From Novosphingobium silvae (lineage in GTDB: Bacteria; Pseudomonadota; Alphaproteobacteria; Sphingomonadales; Sphingomonadaceae), in NCBI RefSeq assembly GCF_009856825.1, contig NZ_WVTD01000008.1, positions 62,001 through 126,000 on the forward strand: a DNA stretch of 64,000 bases, given 5' to 3'. Each line of letters opens with the position of its first letter. Position 1 is the stretch's first letter. The notes under the pieces are model-generated. The model ran no database searches. It was not told the origin of the DNA and was given only the letters and a program-made list of their open reading frames with translations. Positions 51,473 to 60,242 of this stretch are shown piece after piece. The translations under genes were made by a program, and so were the position numbers.

Positions 51473-53175
51473 GAAGCCCTCCGCAGCGTGATCGCAAAGC
51501 ATGCGCCCTCATCGGAGGGCACGAGGTTGAGACTGCCGCCGAAATCCTCGGCGATGTCCTTCGCGATGACGAGACCCAGGCCCAGGCCCGAAGGACGGCT
51601 GGTGGCAAAGGGCGTGAACAGGCGGCCCGCAAGCTCGGGCGAGATGCCCGGACCGTTGTCGGCCACGATCAGCCGCACCATGTCGCCGTCAACCTCAAGG
51701 GTGATGGCAAGTCGGGGGTCCGGCCTGCCGTCCAGCGCCTCGAGCGCGTTCTGCAGCACGTTGACGAGCACCTGCTCCAACCGCACCCGACCGCCAAAGA
51801 CGGTCAGTCGCGAAGGAATGGCCGGTCGCTCGAAGACGACATGCGAAAGCCGCTCCTTCAGCAGGAGACAGGCCCCGTCGATGACCTCGTCCAGCGCGAT
51901 CGGCCCGCCCGCGCGTGCACCCTTGCGGGCAAAGCCGCGCAACTCGGCGGTAACGGTGCCGATGCGCTCCGCAAGGCGATCGATCGCCGAAAGGTTGGCG
52001 CGCACCTCGTCGCTCGCTCCCATGTCCAGCAGCTGCCGCGAGGTGGCGGCGTAGTTGCGGATCGCAGCGACGGGCTGCGCCGTCTCGTGGGCGACGCTGG
52101 CTGTGACCTGGCCGAGCGTCGCCAGCCTGTTCGCCTGCCGCAGCCCTTCGCGCAGTTGCGCCGCATGTTCCTCCGCAGCGGCGCGCTCCTCGATCTCGCG
52201 CCGCAGGTCGGCCGTGCGCCCGGCAACGGCTGCCTCGAGCTGGGCCGTCCGTTCGGCGCGCTGCCGCCCGCGCTCGCGCAGGAACAGCGCCAGCCCGGCC
52301 AGCGCAAGCGTTGCCAAGGCCGCACCCAGCTGCGCCGCGCGCACAGTCGCGTTCACCTCCCCCATCGCCACCACGAGATTGACCCGCCATCCCGACGCAT
52401 CGGGCGATGTCGAGGCGAGCAGGTGGTCGCCTGCGATGCCCGGCATCCTGATCCTGCCGCCGCCGCGCAACTCGAATGGAGCCGGACCCAGGGCCGGAAC
52501 ACCGATCGTCCGGCGCTTGGCAGCGCGGCGCTCGGCGCTGAGCGGCCGCGTCGCCGCGTAGCGCCAATCGCGCCGGCTGGTCACGAGGACGACCCCGTCC
52601 CGATCCGTCACGAAGGTTTCGCCCCGCCCTTCGCGCCACTGCGTCTCCACGCGGTCGAACTCCATCTTCATCACGACGACGCTCCCGCCTGCGGCACGCC
52701 GGGCGAAGAACAGGCCGGGCCTGTGGCTTACGGTGCCGAGTGCGAACTGCTCTCCGGCGCCGGTCCGCATGGCGGCGCGGAAGTAAGGACGGAAGCTGTA
52801 GTCCTTGCCGATGAAGCTGCGCGGATCGCGCCAGTTGCTTGCCGCCAGCGTAAGCCCGTCGCCTCGCACGACATAAAGGATCGGCGAGCCGAACTCGCGC
52901 GAGAGACGCTCCAGCTTCGCGTTCATCACCGCCTGCGCACCGGGGCGGCGTTCCATCAGGGCGACAAGGTCCCGGTCGTCGCGAAGGCCCAGGGGCAAAA
53001 GGCGGAAGCGCGCGACCTCGTTCTCGAGAAGCGCCTGCCGCAGGCGTGCGTCGGCGGCCGCCTGCTCGGCAAAGCGCGCAGTAACGGTGCCGCGTACCGC
53101 CAGGCCGACGAGAAAGGCGACAAGCAGCGCCAGAGCCAGCGCGCCGGCAAGCCAGAGGAGAAGCCTGGATCGCAT
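51469..53175 (-). CDS. dctB: C4-dicarboxylate sensor histidine kinase
   Basis: The 568-residue product has an N-terminal membrane segment (LLLWLAGALALALLVAFLVGL), a periplasmic double-PDC sensor domain (about 40-280, with PILYVVRGDGLTLAASNWRDP and SFRPYFRAAM matching the DctB ligand pocket layout), a second membrane segment (about 290-310), a coiled coil and the kinase core. The phospho-accepting histidine is in ASVAHETAQPVAAI, and ATPase motifs are NVLQNALEAL, VADNGPGISP and SGLGLGLVIAKDIAEDFGG. A GGGGAG site supports the chosen ATG; upstream residues are unlikely. It should sense succinate, fumarate or malate and phosphorylate DctD. Confidence 0.92.
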   Translation of the reverse strand: MRSRLLLWLAGALALALLVAFLVGLAVRGTVTARFAEQAAADARLRQALLENEVARFRLLPLGLRDDRDLVALMERRPGAQAVMNAKLERLSREFGSPILYVVRGDGLTLAASNWRDPRSFIGKDYSFRPYFRAAMRTGAGEQFALGTVSHRPGLFFARRAAGGSVVVMKMEFDRVETQWREGRGETFVTDRDGVVLVTSRRDWRYAATRPLSAERRAAKRRTIGVPALGPAPFELRGGGRIRMPGIAGDHLLASTSPDASGWRVNLVVAMGEVNATVRAAQLGAALATLALAGLALFLRERGRQRAERTAQLEAAVAGRTADLRREIEERAAAEEHAAQLREGLRQANRLATLGQVTASVAHETAQPVAAIRNYAATSRQLLDMGASDEVRANLSAIDRLAERIGTVTAELRGFARKGARAGGPIALDEVIDGACLLLKERLSHVVFERPAIPSRLTVFGGRVRLEQVLVNVLQNALEALDGRPDPRLAITLEVDGDMVRLIVADNGPGISPELAGRLFTPFATSRPSGLGLGLVIAKDIAEDFGGSLNLVPSDEGACFAITLRRAS

Positions 53176-53207
53176 CACGCGACTCCCCTTACCGCACTTC
53201 GCGGAAT

Positions 53208-53223
53208 GTGCAAGTTTCTGCAC
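53208..53223. promoter_or_regulatory. Inverted repeat GTGCA-N6-TGCAC between dctB and dctA
   Basis: GTGCA at 53208-53212 and TGCAC at 53219-53223 form a perfect repeat. It is a candidate DctD binding site, 183-198 bases before dctA. Confidence 0.4.
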
Positions 53224-53256
53224 TCCAGCGTCTTCGAGGGGGCAGGAAGCTGGACA

Positions 53257-53272
53257 ACTGGCGTCGGCCAGT
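53257..53272. promoter_or_regulatory. Inverted repeat ACTGGC-N4-GCCAGT upstream of dctA
   Basis: The six-base arms are perfect with GTCG between them. It lies 134-149 bases before dctA. A DctD upstream activator site or another operator is possible. Confidence 0.4.
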
Positions 53273-53405
53273 GCGGTTAAGTGCTTGAAAAGGGGTCAAG
53301 CGGCGAATTTATCAATTCCCTTTGCGCGCACTGCACCTTCGGCGAAATTGCCGCATCCGAGCATGGCCCAGGGCGTTGCCGGAAAAGAGGATGACAGGTC
53401 GCACC

Positions 53406-54731
53406 ATGCAGCACGTTTCTACCGATATTCAGTCCCATCCCCGTCCCGGCCGCTGGTACAGCCACCTTTACGTCCAGGTGCTGATCGCCATCACCGCGGG
53501 CGTGCTGCTGGGCCATTTCTATCCGACCACGGGTGAATCGCTGAAGCCCATTGGCGACATGTTCATCAAGCTGGTGAAAATGGTCATCGCGCCGGTCATC
53601 TTCCTGACCATCGTCACGGGGATCGCCGGCATGCGCGACCTCGGTTCGGTCGGCCGGGTCGCCGCGAAGGCCTTTGCCTACTTCCTGTTCTTCTCGACGC
53701 TCGCGCTGATCGTGGGCCTGGTAGTGGCGAACGTCGTGCGCCCCGGCGAGGGGTTCAACATCGACCCCGCCACGCTCGACGCCAGCAAGGTGGTGCAGTA
53801 TTCGGAGAAGGCGCACGAGACGACGCTGCTCGGCTTCCTCAACGCCATGATCCCCGACACGCTGGTCTCCTCGCTTGCACAGGACAACATCCTGCAGGTG
53901 CTGGTGGTGGCGATCCTGTTCGGCATCTCGCTCGCCTCGATCGGCGATCGCGGCGCTCCCGTGCTCTCGCTGCTTGAAGACATCTCGGTGGTCATCTTCA
54001 AGCTCGTCTCCATCGTGATGAAGCTGGCCCCTGTCGGCGCATTCGGCGCGATGGCCTTCACCATCGGCAAGTACGGCGTCGGCAGCCTCGCCAACCTCGC
54101 CCAGCTGGTGGCCACGTTCTACGCCACCTCGATCCTGTTCGTGCTGGTGGTCCTGGGCGCCGTCGCAAGGCTCTGCGGCTTCTCCATCTTCAAGCTGATC
54201 GCCTACCTCAAGGGCGAGCTGCTGCTGGTTCTCGGCACCTCGTCCTCCGAAAGCGCGCTTCCCGCGCTGATCGAGAAGATGGAACGTGCGGGCTGCCCCA
54301 AGGCGGTCGTCGGCCTCGTCGTCCCCACCGGCTACAGCTTCAACCTGGACGGCACCAACATCTACATGACGCTGGCCGCGCTGTTCATCGCGCAGGCGTG
54401 CAACGTCGACCTGACACTCGGCCAGCAGCTACTGCTTCTGGGTGTCGCCATGCTCTCGTCCAAGGGCGCGGCAGGGGTGACCGGCGCCGGCTTCATCACG
54501 CTCGCCGCCACGCTGTCGATCGTGCCTTCGGTGCCGGTCGCCGGCATGGCGCTGATCCTGGGCGTAGACCGCTTCATGTCCGAGTGCCGCAGCCTGACCA
54601 ACTTCGTCGGCAACGCCGTGGCGACCGTGGTCGTCTCCCGCTGGGAAGGCCGCCTCGACCGTGCAGCGCTTGCCGCGGCGCTCGACGGGCGCGCCTCTCC
54701 TGCCGCGGCGCATGCCGTTCCGGCCGAATAA
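53406..54731 (+). CDS. dctA: C4-dicarboxylate:cation symporter
   Basis: The 441-residue product imports succinate, fumarate or malate with protons or sodium. DAACS-family hallmarks are visible: [37 protein letters not shown], the serine-rich hairpin [17 protein letters not shown], the [21 protein letters not shown] segment (with the NLDGT core) and [25 protein letters not shown]. It is divergent from dctB. The ATG at 53406 was chosen over 53391 because the latter touches its ribosome site. The next gene on the same strand is an outer-membrane porin. Confidence 0.95.
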   Translation: MQHVSTDIQSHPRPGRWYSHLYVQVLIAITAGVLLGHFYPTTGESLKPIGDMFIKLVKMVIAPVIFLTIVTGIAGMRDLGSVGRVAAKAFAYFLFFSTLALIVGLVVANVVRPGEGFNIDPATLDASKVVQYSEKAHETTLLGFLNAMIPDTLVSSLAQDNILQVLVVAILFGISLASIGDRGAPVLSLLEDISVVIFKLVSIVMKLAPVGAFGAMAFTIGKYGVGSLANLAQLVATFYATSILFVLVVLGAVARLCGFSIFKLIAYLKGELLLVLGTSSSESALPALIEKMERAGCPKAVVGLVVPTGYSFNLDGTNIYMTLAALFIAQACNVDLTLGQQLLLLGVAMLSSKGAAGVTGAGFITLAATLSIVPSVPVAGMALILGVDRFMSECRSLTNFVGNAVATVVVSRWEGRLDRAALAAALDGRASPAAAHAVPAE

Positions 54732-54787
54732 TCCCACAACATCAGCAGGCGCGCGTCATCCGGCGCGCGCCGCCCACAGGATCGCCC

Positions 54788-56257
54788 ATGCCTCTCATCC
54801 GCTCGCGGCTGCGTGCCGCCACCCTTTCGCTCGCCGTGCTGACGGCCCCCGCCCTCACCCCTGCGGTTGCCCGCGCGGACGAGGCGAAGCCGGCCTACCC
54901 GCTCGCGCTGAACGGCGATGCGGCCGTGAAGGACGGCTACTCGCTCTCCCGCTGGGCGGAGGACTGGACGTCGAAAGCGGATCCCGAGAAACGCGACGAT
55001 CCGCTCGACCGGCTGAAGTACATCCCGCTCGACGATGACGGCGAAGTCTACATCACCCTTTCCGGCGAGCTGCGCCTGCGCGTCAATCACACCACGAACC
55101 CGAACCTGCGCGAGGCCGAGGCACAGCGCCAGGACATCAACCGCATCGTCGGCGGCGCCGACCTGCACGTGGGCAAGCACCTGCGCTTCTACGGCGAGAT
55201 CGCGCATGGCGGCATTGCGGGAGAGAACATCGGCACGCCCACCACTTCGCTGCGCAACGATCTCGTCGTGCAGCAGGCGTTCGTGGAAGGCATGGCGGAA
55301 GTGGGCGGCGTGGATGTGGGCCTGCGCTACGGCCGGCAGGAGTTCGTCGATGGACCGAACCTCCTCACCTCGCAGCGGGACAACAACACCATTCGTTACA
55401 CCCTGAACGGCTGGCGCTTCTATGCCCGCGGATCGAAGCTGCGGTTCGGCGCCTTCGACTTCCGCCCGACCGAGTACGGCAACGGCGGCCTTGGCGACGA
55501 CCAGCACGATACGGCGCGCCGGTTCTCCGGCGCCACCGTGGGCATGGTGCTGCCCAAGACAATCCTCGGAAGCAAATCGACGCTCGCCTTCGACACGTTC
55601 CTGTGGCGGCGCGAGAACGATGTCGGCGCCTGGGGCGGGCGCGTCGGTCCGGCCACGCGCTACTATCTGGGCGGCTGGCTGCGCGGGGACGTGGGACGCG
55701 TGAACCTCGACTGGTCGGTGAACCGGCAGTGGGGACACTATATCGATCAGGACATCTCGGCCTGGCAGGCCTTCATCGCCCAGACCTATCGCCTGGGCGA
55801 GAGCAAGACCGCGCCGCGCGTGGGCGTGCATCTCGACTATGCGAGCGGCGGCGGCGGCTATGGCGACGGCAAGCTGCGCAACGCTTATGCGCCTTTCGGC
55901 AACAACATCTATTTCAGCTACCAGCTGTTCCTCACGCCATCCAACCTCGTCTCGGTATCGCCCAACATCAGCTTCACGCCGTTCAAGAACGCGCGCCTGA
56001 CGGCCGAATACGAGATGGCCTGGCGTGATACCGCGAGCGACGCGGTCTATCGCGCCAACGGCCAGCCTTTCGCGGGAACGCAGAACGTGGCCGCGCGCAA
56101 GGTCGCCAACCTCACCCGCCTGCAGCTTGCATGGAGCATCGCCCCGCGTGTCCAGTTCACCGGCCGCTACGAGCACCTGGAGGCCGGCCCCTCGCTCACC
56201 GAGGCGGGCTACCGCAGTTCCGACTTCCTCGCCGGTTGGATCAGCTTCCGTTTCTGA
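54788..56257 (+). CDS. Alginate-export-family outer-membrane porin
   Basis: The 489-residue product has a signal peptide (cleavage near VARAD, residue 30) and an alginate_exp (AlgE-like) 18-strand barrel region with YGEIAHGG, GRQEFVDG and YASGGGGYGDGK segments and a C-terminal aromatic (ISFRF). Its gene follows dctA by 56 bases on the same strand, so it may be co-transcribed. In this context it probably forms the outer-membrane channel for the dicarboxylates DctA imports. The name reflects only the family, not alginate export. Confidence 0.82.
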   Translation: MPLIRSRLRAATLSLAVLTAPALTPAVARADEAKPAYPLALNGDAAVKDGYSLSRWAEDWTSKADPEKRDDPLDRLKYIPLDDDGEVYITLSGELRLRVNHTTNPNLREAEAQRQDINRIVGGADLHVGKHLRFYGEIAHGGIAGENIGTPTTSLRNDLVVQQAFVEGMAEVGGVDVGLRYGRQEFVDGPNLLTSQRDNNTIRYTLNGWRFYARGSKLRFGAFDFRPTEYGNGGLGDDQHDTARRFSGATVGMVLPKTILGSKSTLAFDTFLWRRENDVGAWGGRVGPATRYYLGGWLRGDVGRVNLDWSVNRQWGHYIDQDISAWQAFIAQTYRLGESKTAPRVGVHLDYASGGGGYGDGKLRNAYAPFGNNIYFSYQLFLTPSNLVSVSPNISFTPFKNARLTAEYEMAWRDTASDAVYRANGQPFAGTQNVAARKVANLTRLQLAWSIAPRVQFTGRYEHLEAGPSLTEAGYRSSDFLAGWISFRF

Positions 56258-56350
56258 TCCCGCGCCCTCGTGAAGCCGCGCGACCTGCCGGGTCGCAGCC
56301 ATCAGGGAAGCGGGCGCGCGCTTCACGGGCGGCACGCACAGACGGCGAGC

Positions 56351-56381
56351 AAGGGGGAGCTTCGTAGCGAAGCTCCCCCTT
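56351..56381. terminator. Strong bidirectional terminator after the porin gene
   Basis: A perfect 14-base stem (AAGGGGGAGCTTCG paired with CGAAGCTCCCCCTT) has a TAG loop. It separates two convergent genes, the porin and the phosphatase. Confidence 0.85.
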
Positions 56382-56387
56382 CACACA

Positions 56388-57443
56388 TCAACCCTCCAGC
56401 ATGTTGTCGCGCAGTTTCGCGATGTCGGCGTCGGTGAAGCCGAGCACCTGCTTCAGGTAGCCTTCCGAGCCGCCATATTCGCTGTCGATGTAAGCGAAGA
56501 ACTGCACGAGGTGCGACGCGCCGCTCTTGGTGAACAGGGGTTCGGCCTGGTTGCGCTGTTCGGCGCTGCGCGCGAAGTAGTACTGGACGATCGGATTGTC
56601 CGGATAGTCTTTCGGATCGACCTTCGGCATCTCGTACTGCGGACGGCGCAGCGCGGTGGACAGGTGATAGTCCTTGACGATGGTATCGCGGTCCACGCCC
56701 AGCACGTCGTAGAGCAGGCCCGTGGCGATGCCGGTGCGGTCCTGCCCGGCCGAGCAGTGGTAGAGCACGGCGCCCTCGTCGGCGATGAGACGCTTGAACA
56801 TCGCGCGATACTGGGGCGCGAGCATCTTTTCCATGCCCTTGTACATGTTCTCGCCGCCGCCCTTGCCGAAGTTCGCCATCAGCGGCTTGAGCGAATAGTC
56901 GTTGGCAAGGAACAGCGCGCCGGTCTTGTCGTCCAGCATGTCGGGGGCGACCTGGCGCTCCTCGATGCTGCGCAGGTCGACGACGTTGCCGATCCCCAGC
57001 TGGCCGAGAAGCGCATAGTCCGCGTCCGTCAGCAGCGGCATCGCGCCCGAGCGGAACGCCTTGTCCCACTTCACCGTCTTGCCGCTCTTCGTGACATAGC
57101 CGCCGATGTCGCGGAAGTTGCTGCCCTGCTGCACCGCGACGACGCGCTCGGCAACGACGGTCTGCTTGCCGCCCTTCCCTTCCAGGATGACATAGCGGCG
57201 TTCGCTAGCCGGGATCGCCAGGCGAAGCTTTGCGTCCTTGCTGGCGCTGGCGAAGCGCTGGTCGCGCTTGTCCAGCTTGGGATCGGCGCTGATCCACACG
57301 GAAACGGGGCTCGTATCCTCGCGGGCCAGTTCGACGGTCTGCGCATCGACACGCGTAAGCGTCGCCAGTTCACGCGCCAGGGCCGGCGACGCGGCGAGCG
57401 CCACGGTCAGTGCGATCAGGGCAGTGGTGGTCTTCTTGTGCAT
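56388..57443 (-). CDS. Periplasmic tyrosine-type protein phosphatase
   Basis: The 351-residue product has a signal peptide (MHKKTTTALIALTVALAASPALA) and a bacterial tyrosine/dual-specificity phosphatase domain. The N-terminal part (about 25-100) looks like a beta-sandwich. The catalytic loop is HCSAGQDRTG with C230 and R236. NFRDIGGYVTKSGKTVKW is the second typical motif of the Y_phosphatase3 group. It should dephosphorylate phosphotyrosine, phosphoinositide or other phosphoesters in the periplasm. It is the downstream partner of the TonB receptor, 17 bases apart, so a scavenging role for a phosphorylated substrate is attractive but unproven. Confidence 0.9.
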   Translation of the reverse strand: MHKKTTTALIALTVALAASPALARELATLTRVDAQTVELAREDTSPVSVWISADPKLDKRDQRFASASKDAKLRLAIPASERRYVILEGKGGKQTVVAERVVAVQQGSNFRDIGGYVTKSGKTVKWDKAFRSGAMPLLTDADYALLGQLGIGNVVDLRSIEERQVAPDMLDDKTGALFLANDYSLKPLMANFGKGGGENMYKGMEKMLAPQYRAMFKRLIADEGAVLYHCSAGQDRTGIATGLLYDVLGVDRDTIVKDYHLSTALRRPQYEMPKVDPKDYPDNPIVQYYFARSAEQRNQAEPLFTKSGASHLVQFFAYIDSEYGGSEGYLKQVLGFTDADIAKLRDNMLEG

Positions 57444-57460
57444 TTTTCAGGTCCTCCCGG

Positions 57461-60058
57461 TCAGTAGTTGAAGCGGATGCCGAACAGGTAGCGCGCGCCG
57501 ATCTGCTCGACTTCCGTCGGCGTGGCGGTGGTGCCCTGGTAGGCGATGTACGTTTCGTCGGTCAGGTTGGCGAGATCGGCGAAGAGGGTGAAGTTCTCGG
57601 TCAGCGCATAGCGCAGCGAGACGTCGAGGTTCTCGTATCCCTTGCGGTATTCGCCGCTGCCCATGCCGCCCAGCGTGTCGAGCCAGTCGGAGCGCCACTG
57701 ATAGCTGACGCGGGCCGAGACGCCGTACTTCTCATAAAACAGCGACGCGTTGGCGATCGTGTCCGACATGCCCTGGAACGAGACGTTCTTTTCGGTGGGC
57801 GTATCGAAATCGCCATCGAGCAGGGTCAGGTTGCCCTGGAAGCCGAAGCCGTCCAGCGCGCCGGGCAGGAAGTCGAACTGCTTGAGCACGTTGAACTCGA
57901 CGCCATAGAGCTTGCCGTTGTCGCCGTTGTAGGTGCCCGAAAGCAGGTAGGCCGAGCGGTCGATACCGCCGAAGTCATAGAAGTCCGAACCCACCGGCTG
58001 CTGGGTTTGGTAAAGCACGTTGTCGACCGAGCGATAGAACCCGGCGATGGACAGCAGGCCGTTGCCGGGCAGGTACAGCTCGACGCTGGCGTCCGCGCCC
58101 CAGGTATACTCGGGCTTGAGGAACGGGTTACCGCCCCCGATCGTGCCCGGGCTGTTGCTGTCGTTGATCGACGCGCCGACCCGGATGGCGCCGTATGCCG
58201 GGCGCGACACGCCGCGCTGCCCGGCAAGACGCAGCACCAGGTTGTCCGTGGCCGCATACTTGATGTTGAGGCTGGGGAAGAAGTCGGTCTTGTTGGTGTG
58301 GCGCGAAAGACCGGTGTAGCTTCCGCCCGCCAGGACCGAGCCGCTGTTGTCCAGCACGTAGTTCTCGACGCGAACGCCGCCCACCGCGGTCAGCGGTCCG
58401 CTTTCCACCTTGGCCATGACATAGCCCGCCAGAGTCTTCTCGCGCTGGAAGTAGCGGTCGGTCGCCGGGATGTTCTTTGCCGGGTCGTAGAGACCCGCGG
58501 TTTCCAGCCTGCCGAGGAGACTGTCGATATCGCGGCGCATCGCCACGTTGTCGACGTAGTTGAGGTCGACGCCGAGCGGGAAGCCGGTTTCCCAGGCCCT
58601 GTCGCTGACGTAGCTGTTGATGTCGAAGGGCTGGCCAACGCCCGCGCCGCTGGCCAGCATGACCATGTTCGAGATCGACAGCGCGTTGCCCGTGATGTCG
58701 CGGTCGATGTAGAGACCACCGGCCGACAGCGTCAGGTCTCCCATCTGCTTGGAAAGGTCGAGCTTGGCGGTGTAGCTTTCCGACACGGTCTTCTGGTGCC
58801 CGAGCAGGACGTAGGCGCCCGCATTGTTCAGGCTCGCCTGGTCGAACCCGCCATCGATGCTGACGATCGGGAAGCGCGGATCGGAGTTGTCGTAGCTGAG
58901 ATCGAGATTGTTCGCACCACTGGTCGAGGCCTGGACGAGCGGCAGGTAAGTGGTGTTTTCCGTCCGCGCGTAGTTCAGCTTGAAGTAGGCGTTGAAGCCG
59001 TCGTCCCCTTCGTAGTCGCCGCCGATCGTGCCGATGTAGTTGCGGTTGCGGTATTCACCGAAGTTGAAGCTGCCGCGCAGCGGCACGCCCGTCAGGTTGC
59101 CCGAGGAAAGCGAGCGCGTGCCGCCCGTGGCGCGGTCCAGTCGGAACTCGTACTGGTTGCGCTGCTCGTTGTCGTTGAATTCCGAGAAGATGGCCTTGGC
59201 ATAGATGCGCTTGCCTTCTTCGGGCTGGTACTCCACCCCGGCGAAGAGGCCGTTGTTCCAGCGCTCCAGTTCGTACTGGCGGACGTCGAACTCGGTCGGG
59301 CCATTGGCGTCGTAAGCACCCACTTCGCGGTTGTCGGTCACCTGCTTGCGGCGGTAGTGCGAGCCGCCGAGCACGAAGCCGAAGGTGTCGTTCGACCACG
59401 AAAGGCGGCCCGAAGCCTGCCGCTGCTCGCCGCCGCCAAGGTCCATCCAGCCATAGCCCACGTCGCCCGAGACGTGCAGCCCGCGCTGCTCCATCGGCGA
59501 ATAGGTCTTGAGGTCGATCGTGGCGACGACCGCATCGGCCTGCAGGTTCGAGGTGAGCGACTTGTTGACGACCATCTGCGAGAGCAGGACGGCGGGAATG
59601 GCATCGAAGCGGAACGCGCGGGTATCGCCGCCTTCGTCGACGCCCGCCATGGGCACGCCGTCGATGCTTACCGAGGTCCACCTGTTCGGGGCGCCGCGCA
59701 CCTGGATGTAGCGCTCCTGCCCCTGGTCGCGCTGGACGGCGACGGCGGGCAAGCGCGAAAGCGCGGCGGCGGCGTTCTGGTCCGGGAAGCGGCCGACCGC
59801 GTCCGAGGCGGCTACGTCGGCAAGGTTGTCGAGAACACGCTTGGCCTCGATAGAATCCTGCTGCGACGAGACGATGGAGCCGGTGACGATGATGTCGCCG
59901 CCTTCGGCAACGGATGCATCCTCGGCCGCCGAACCGGCCGCTGCGTCAGCGGGCAGTGCCGCGTCTTCGGCGTGGGCAGTGCCGGCAGCGGAGAAAGCGA
60001 ACGCCAGGGCGCCGGCAAGCGCGGTCGAACGCAGGAATGTGGACGTATGCAGTGTCAC
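57461..60058 (-). CDS. TonB-dependent receptor (Xanthomonas-Caulobacter type)
   Basis: The 865-residue receptor has a signal peptide (cleavage after GTAHA, about residue 30), a plug domain with GRFPDQNAAAALSRLPAVAVQRDQ and NRWTSVSIDGVPMAG of the TIGR01782-like class, and a barrel ending in FGIRFNY. The start is proposed as GTG after GGGGGAA at good spacing; the long frame upstream overlaps the divergent regulator gene and lacks signal-peptide character. The class imports carbohydrates and other organic nutrients. The phosphatase gene follows in the same direction. The divergent tandem TetR gene is a candidate regulator. Confidence 0.9.
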   Translation of the reverse strand: MTLHTSTFLRSTALAGALAFAFSAAGTAHAEDAALPADAAAGSAAEDASVAEGGDIIVTGSIVSSQQDSIEAKRVLDNLADVAASDAVGRFPDQNAAAALSRLPAVAVQRDQGQERYIQVRGAPNRWTSVSIDGVPMAGVDEGGDTRAFRFDAIPAVLLSQMVVNKSLTSNLQADAVVATIDLKTYSPMEQRGLHVSGDVGYGWMDLGGGEQRQASGRLSWSNDTFGFVLGGSHYRRKQVTDNREVGAYDANGPTEFDVRQYELERWNNGLFAGVEYQPEEGKRIYAKAIFSEFNDNEQRNQYEFRLDRATGGTRSLSSGNLTGVPLRGSFNFGEYRNRNYIGTIGGDYEGDDGFNAYFKLNYARTENTTYLPLVQASTSGANNLDLSYDNSDPRFPIVSIDGGFDQASLNNAGAYVLLGHQKTVSESYTAKLDLSKQMGDLTLSAGGLYIDRDITGNALSISNMVMLASGAGVGQPFDINSYVSDRAWETGFPLGVDLNYVDNVAMRRDIDSLLGRLETAGLYDPAKNIPATDRYFQREKTLAGYVMAKVESGPLTAVGGVRVENYVLDNSGSVLAGGSYTGLSRHTNKTDFFPSLNIKYAATDNLVLRLAGQRGVSRPAYGAIRVGASINDSNSPGTIGGGNPFLKPEYTWGADASVELYLPGNGLLSIAGFYRSVDNVLYQTQQPVGSDFYDFGGIDRSAYLLSGTYNGDNGKLYGVEFNVLKQFDFLPGALDGFGFQGNLTLLDGDFDTPTEKNVSFQGMSDTIANASLFYEKYGVSARVSYQWRSDWLDTLGGMGSGEYRKGYENLDVSLRYALTENFTLFADLANLTDETYIAYQGTTATPTEVEQIGARYLFGIRFNY

Positions 60059-60160
60059 GATGGTTCCCCCATGAAGAAGCTGGGGGGCGACTAGAACGGC
60101 TGTATGTACCTTGCGTGACAGTTTTTGCGTCAATCTACCGGAACCCACATTGCGCCACAG

Positions 60161-60174
60161 CGCTCGATTGAGCG
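60161..60174. promoter_or_regulatory. CGCTC-GATT-GAGCG palindrome between the receptor and tandem-TetR genes
   Basis: Five-base arms are perfect with a 4-base spacer. It lies 69-82 bases before the regulator gene, in a divergent promoter region. It is a candidate TetR operator. Confidence 0.4.
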
Positions 60175-60242
60175 GAACGGCTCTGCTAGGCTGGCCTGCT
60201 TCGCGTTGTGCATCTGGACCGCCTGCCTTGAATAAAACCGTC

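Noticed and set aside
53363..53379. Sigma-54 promoter (TGGC...TTGC) before dctA
   Set aside because: The GG to GC spacing is 11 bases, not 10, and the regulator lacks the GAFTGA loop, so I do not call a sigma-54 promoter.
57410..60094. A long plus-strand open frame over the TonB receptor
   Set aside because: It has antisense-type composition and no domain, while the minus frame shows a signal peptide, plug and barrel.
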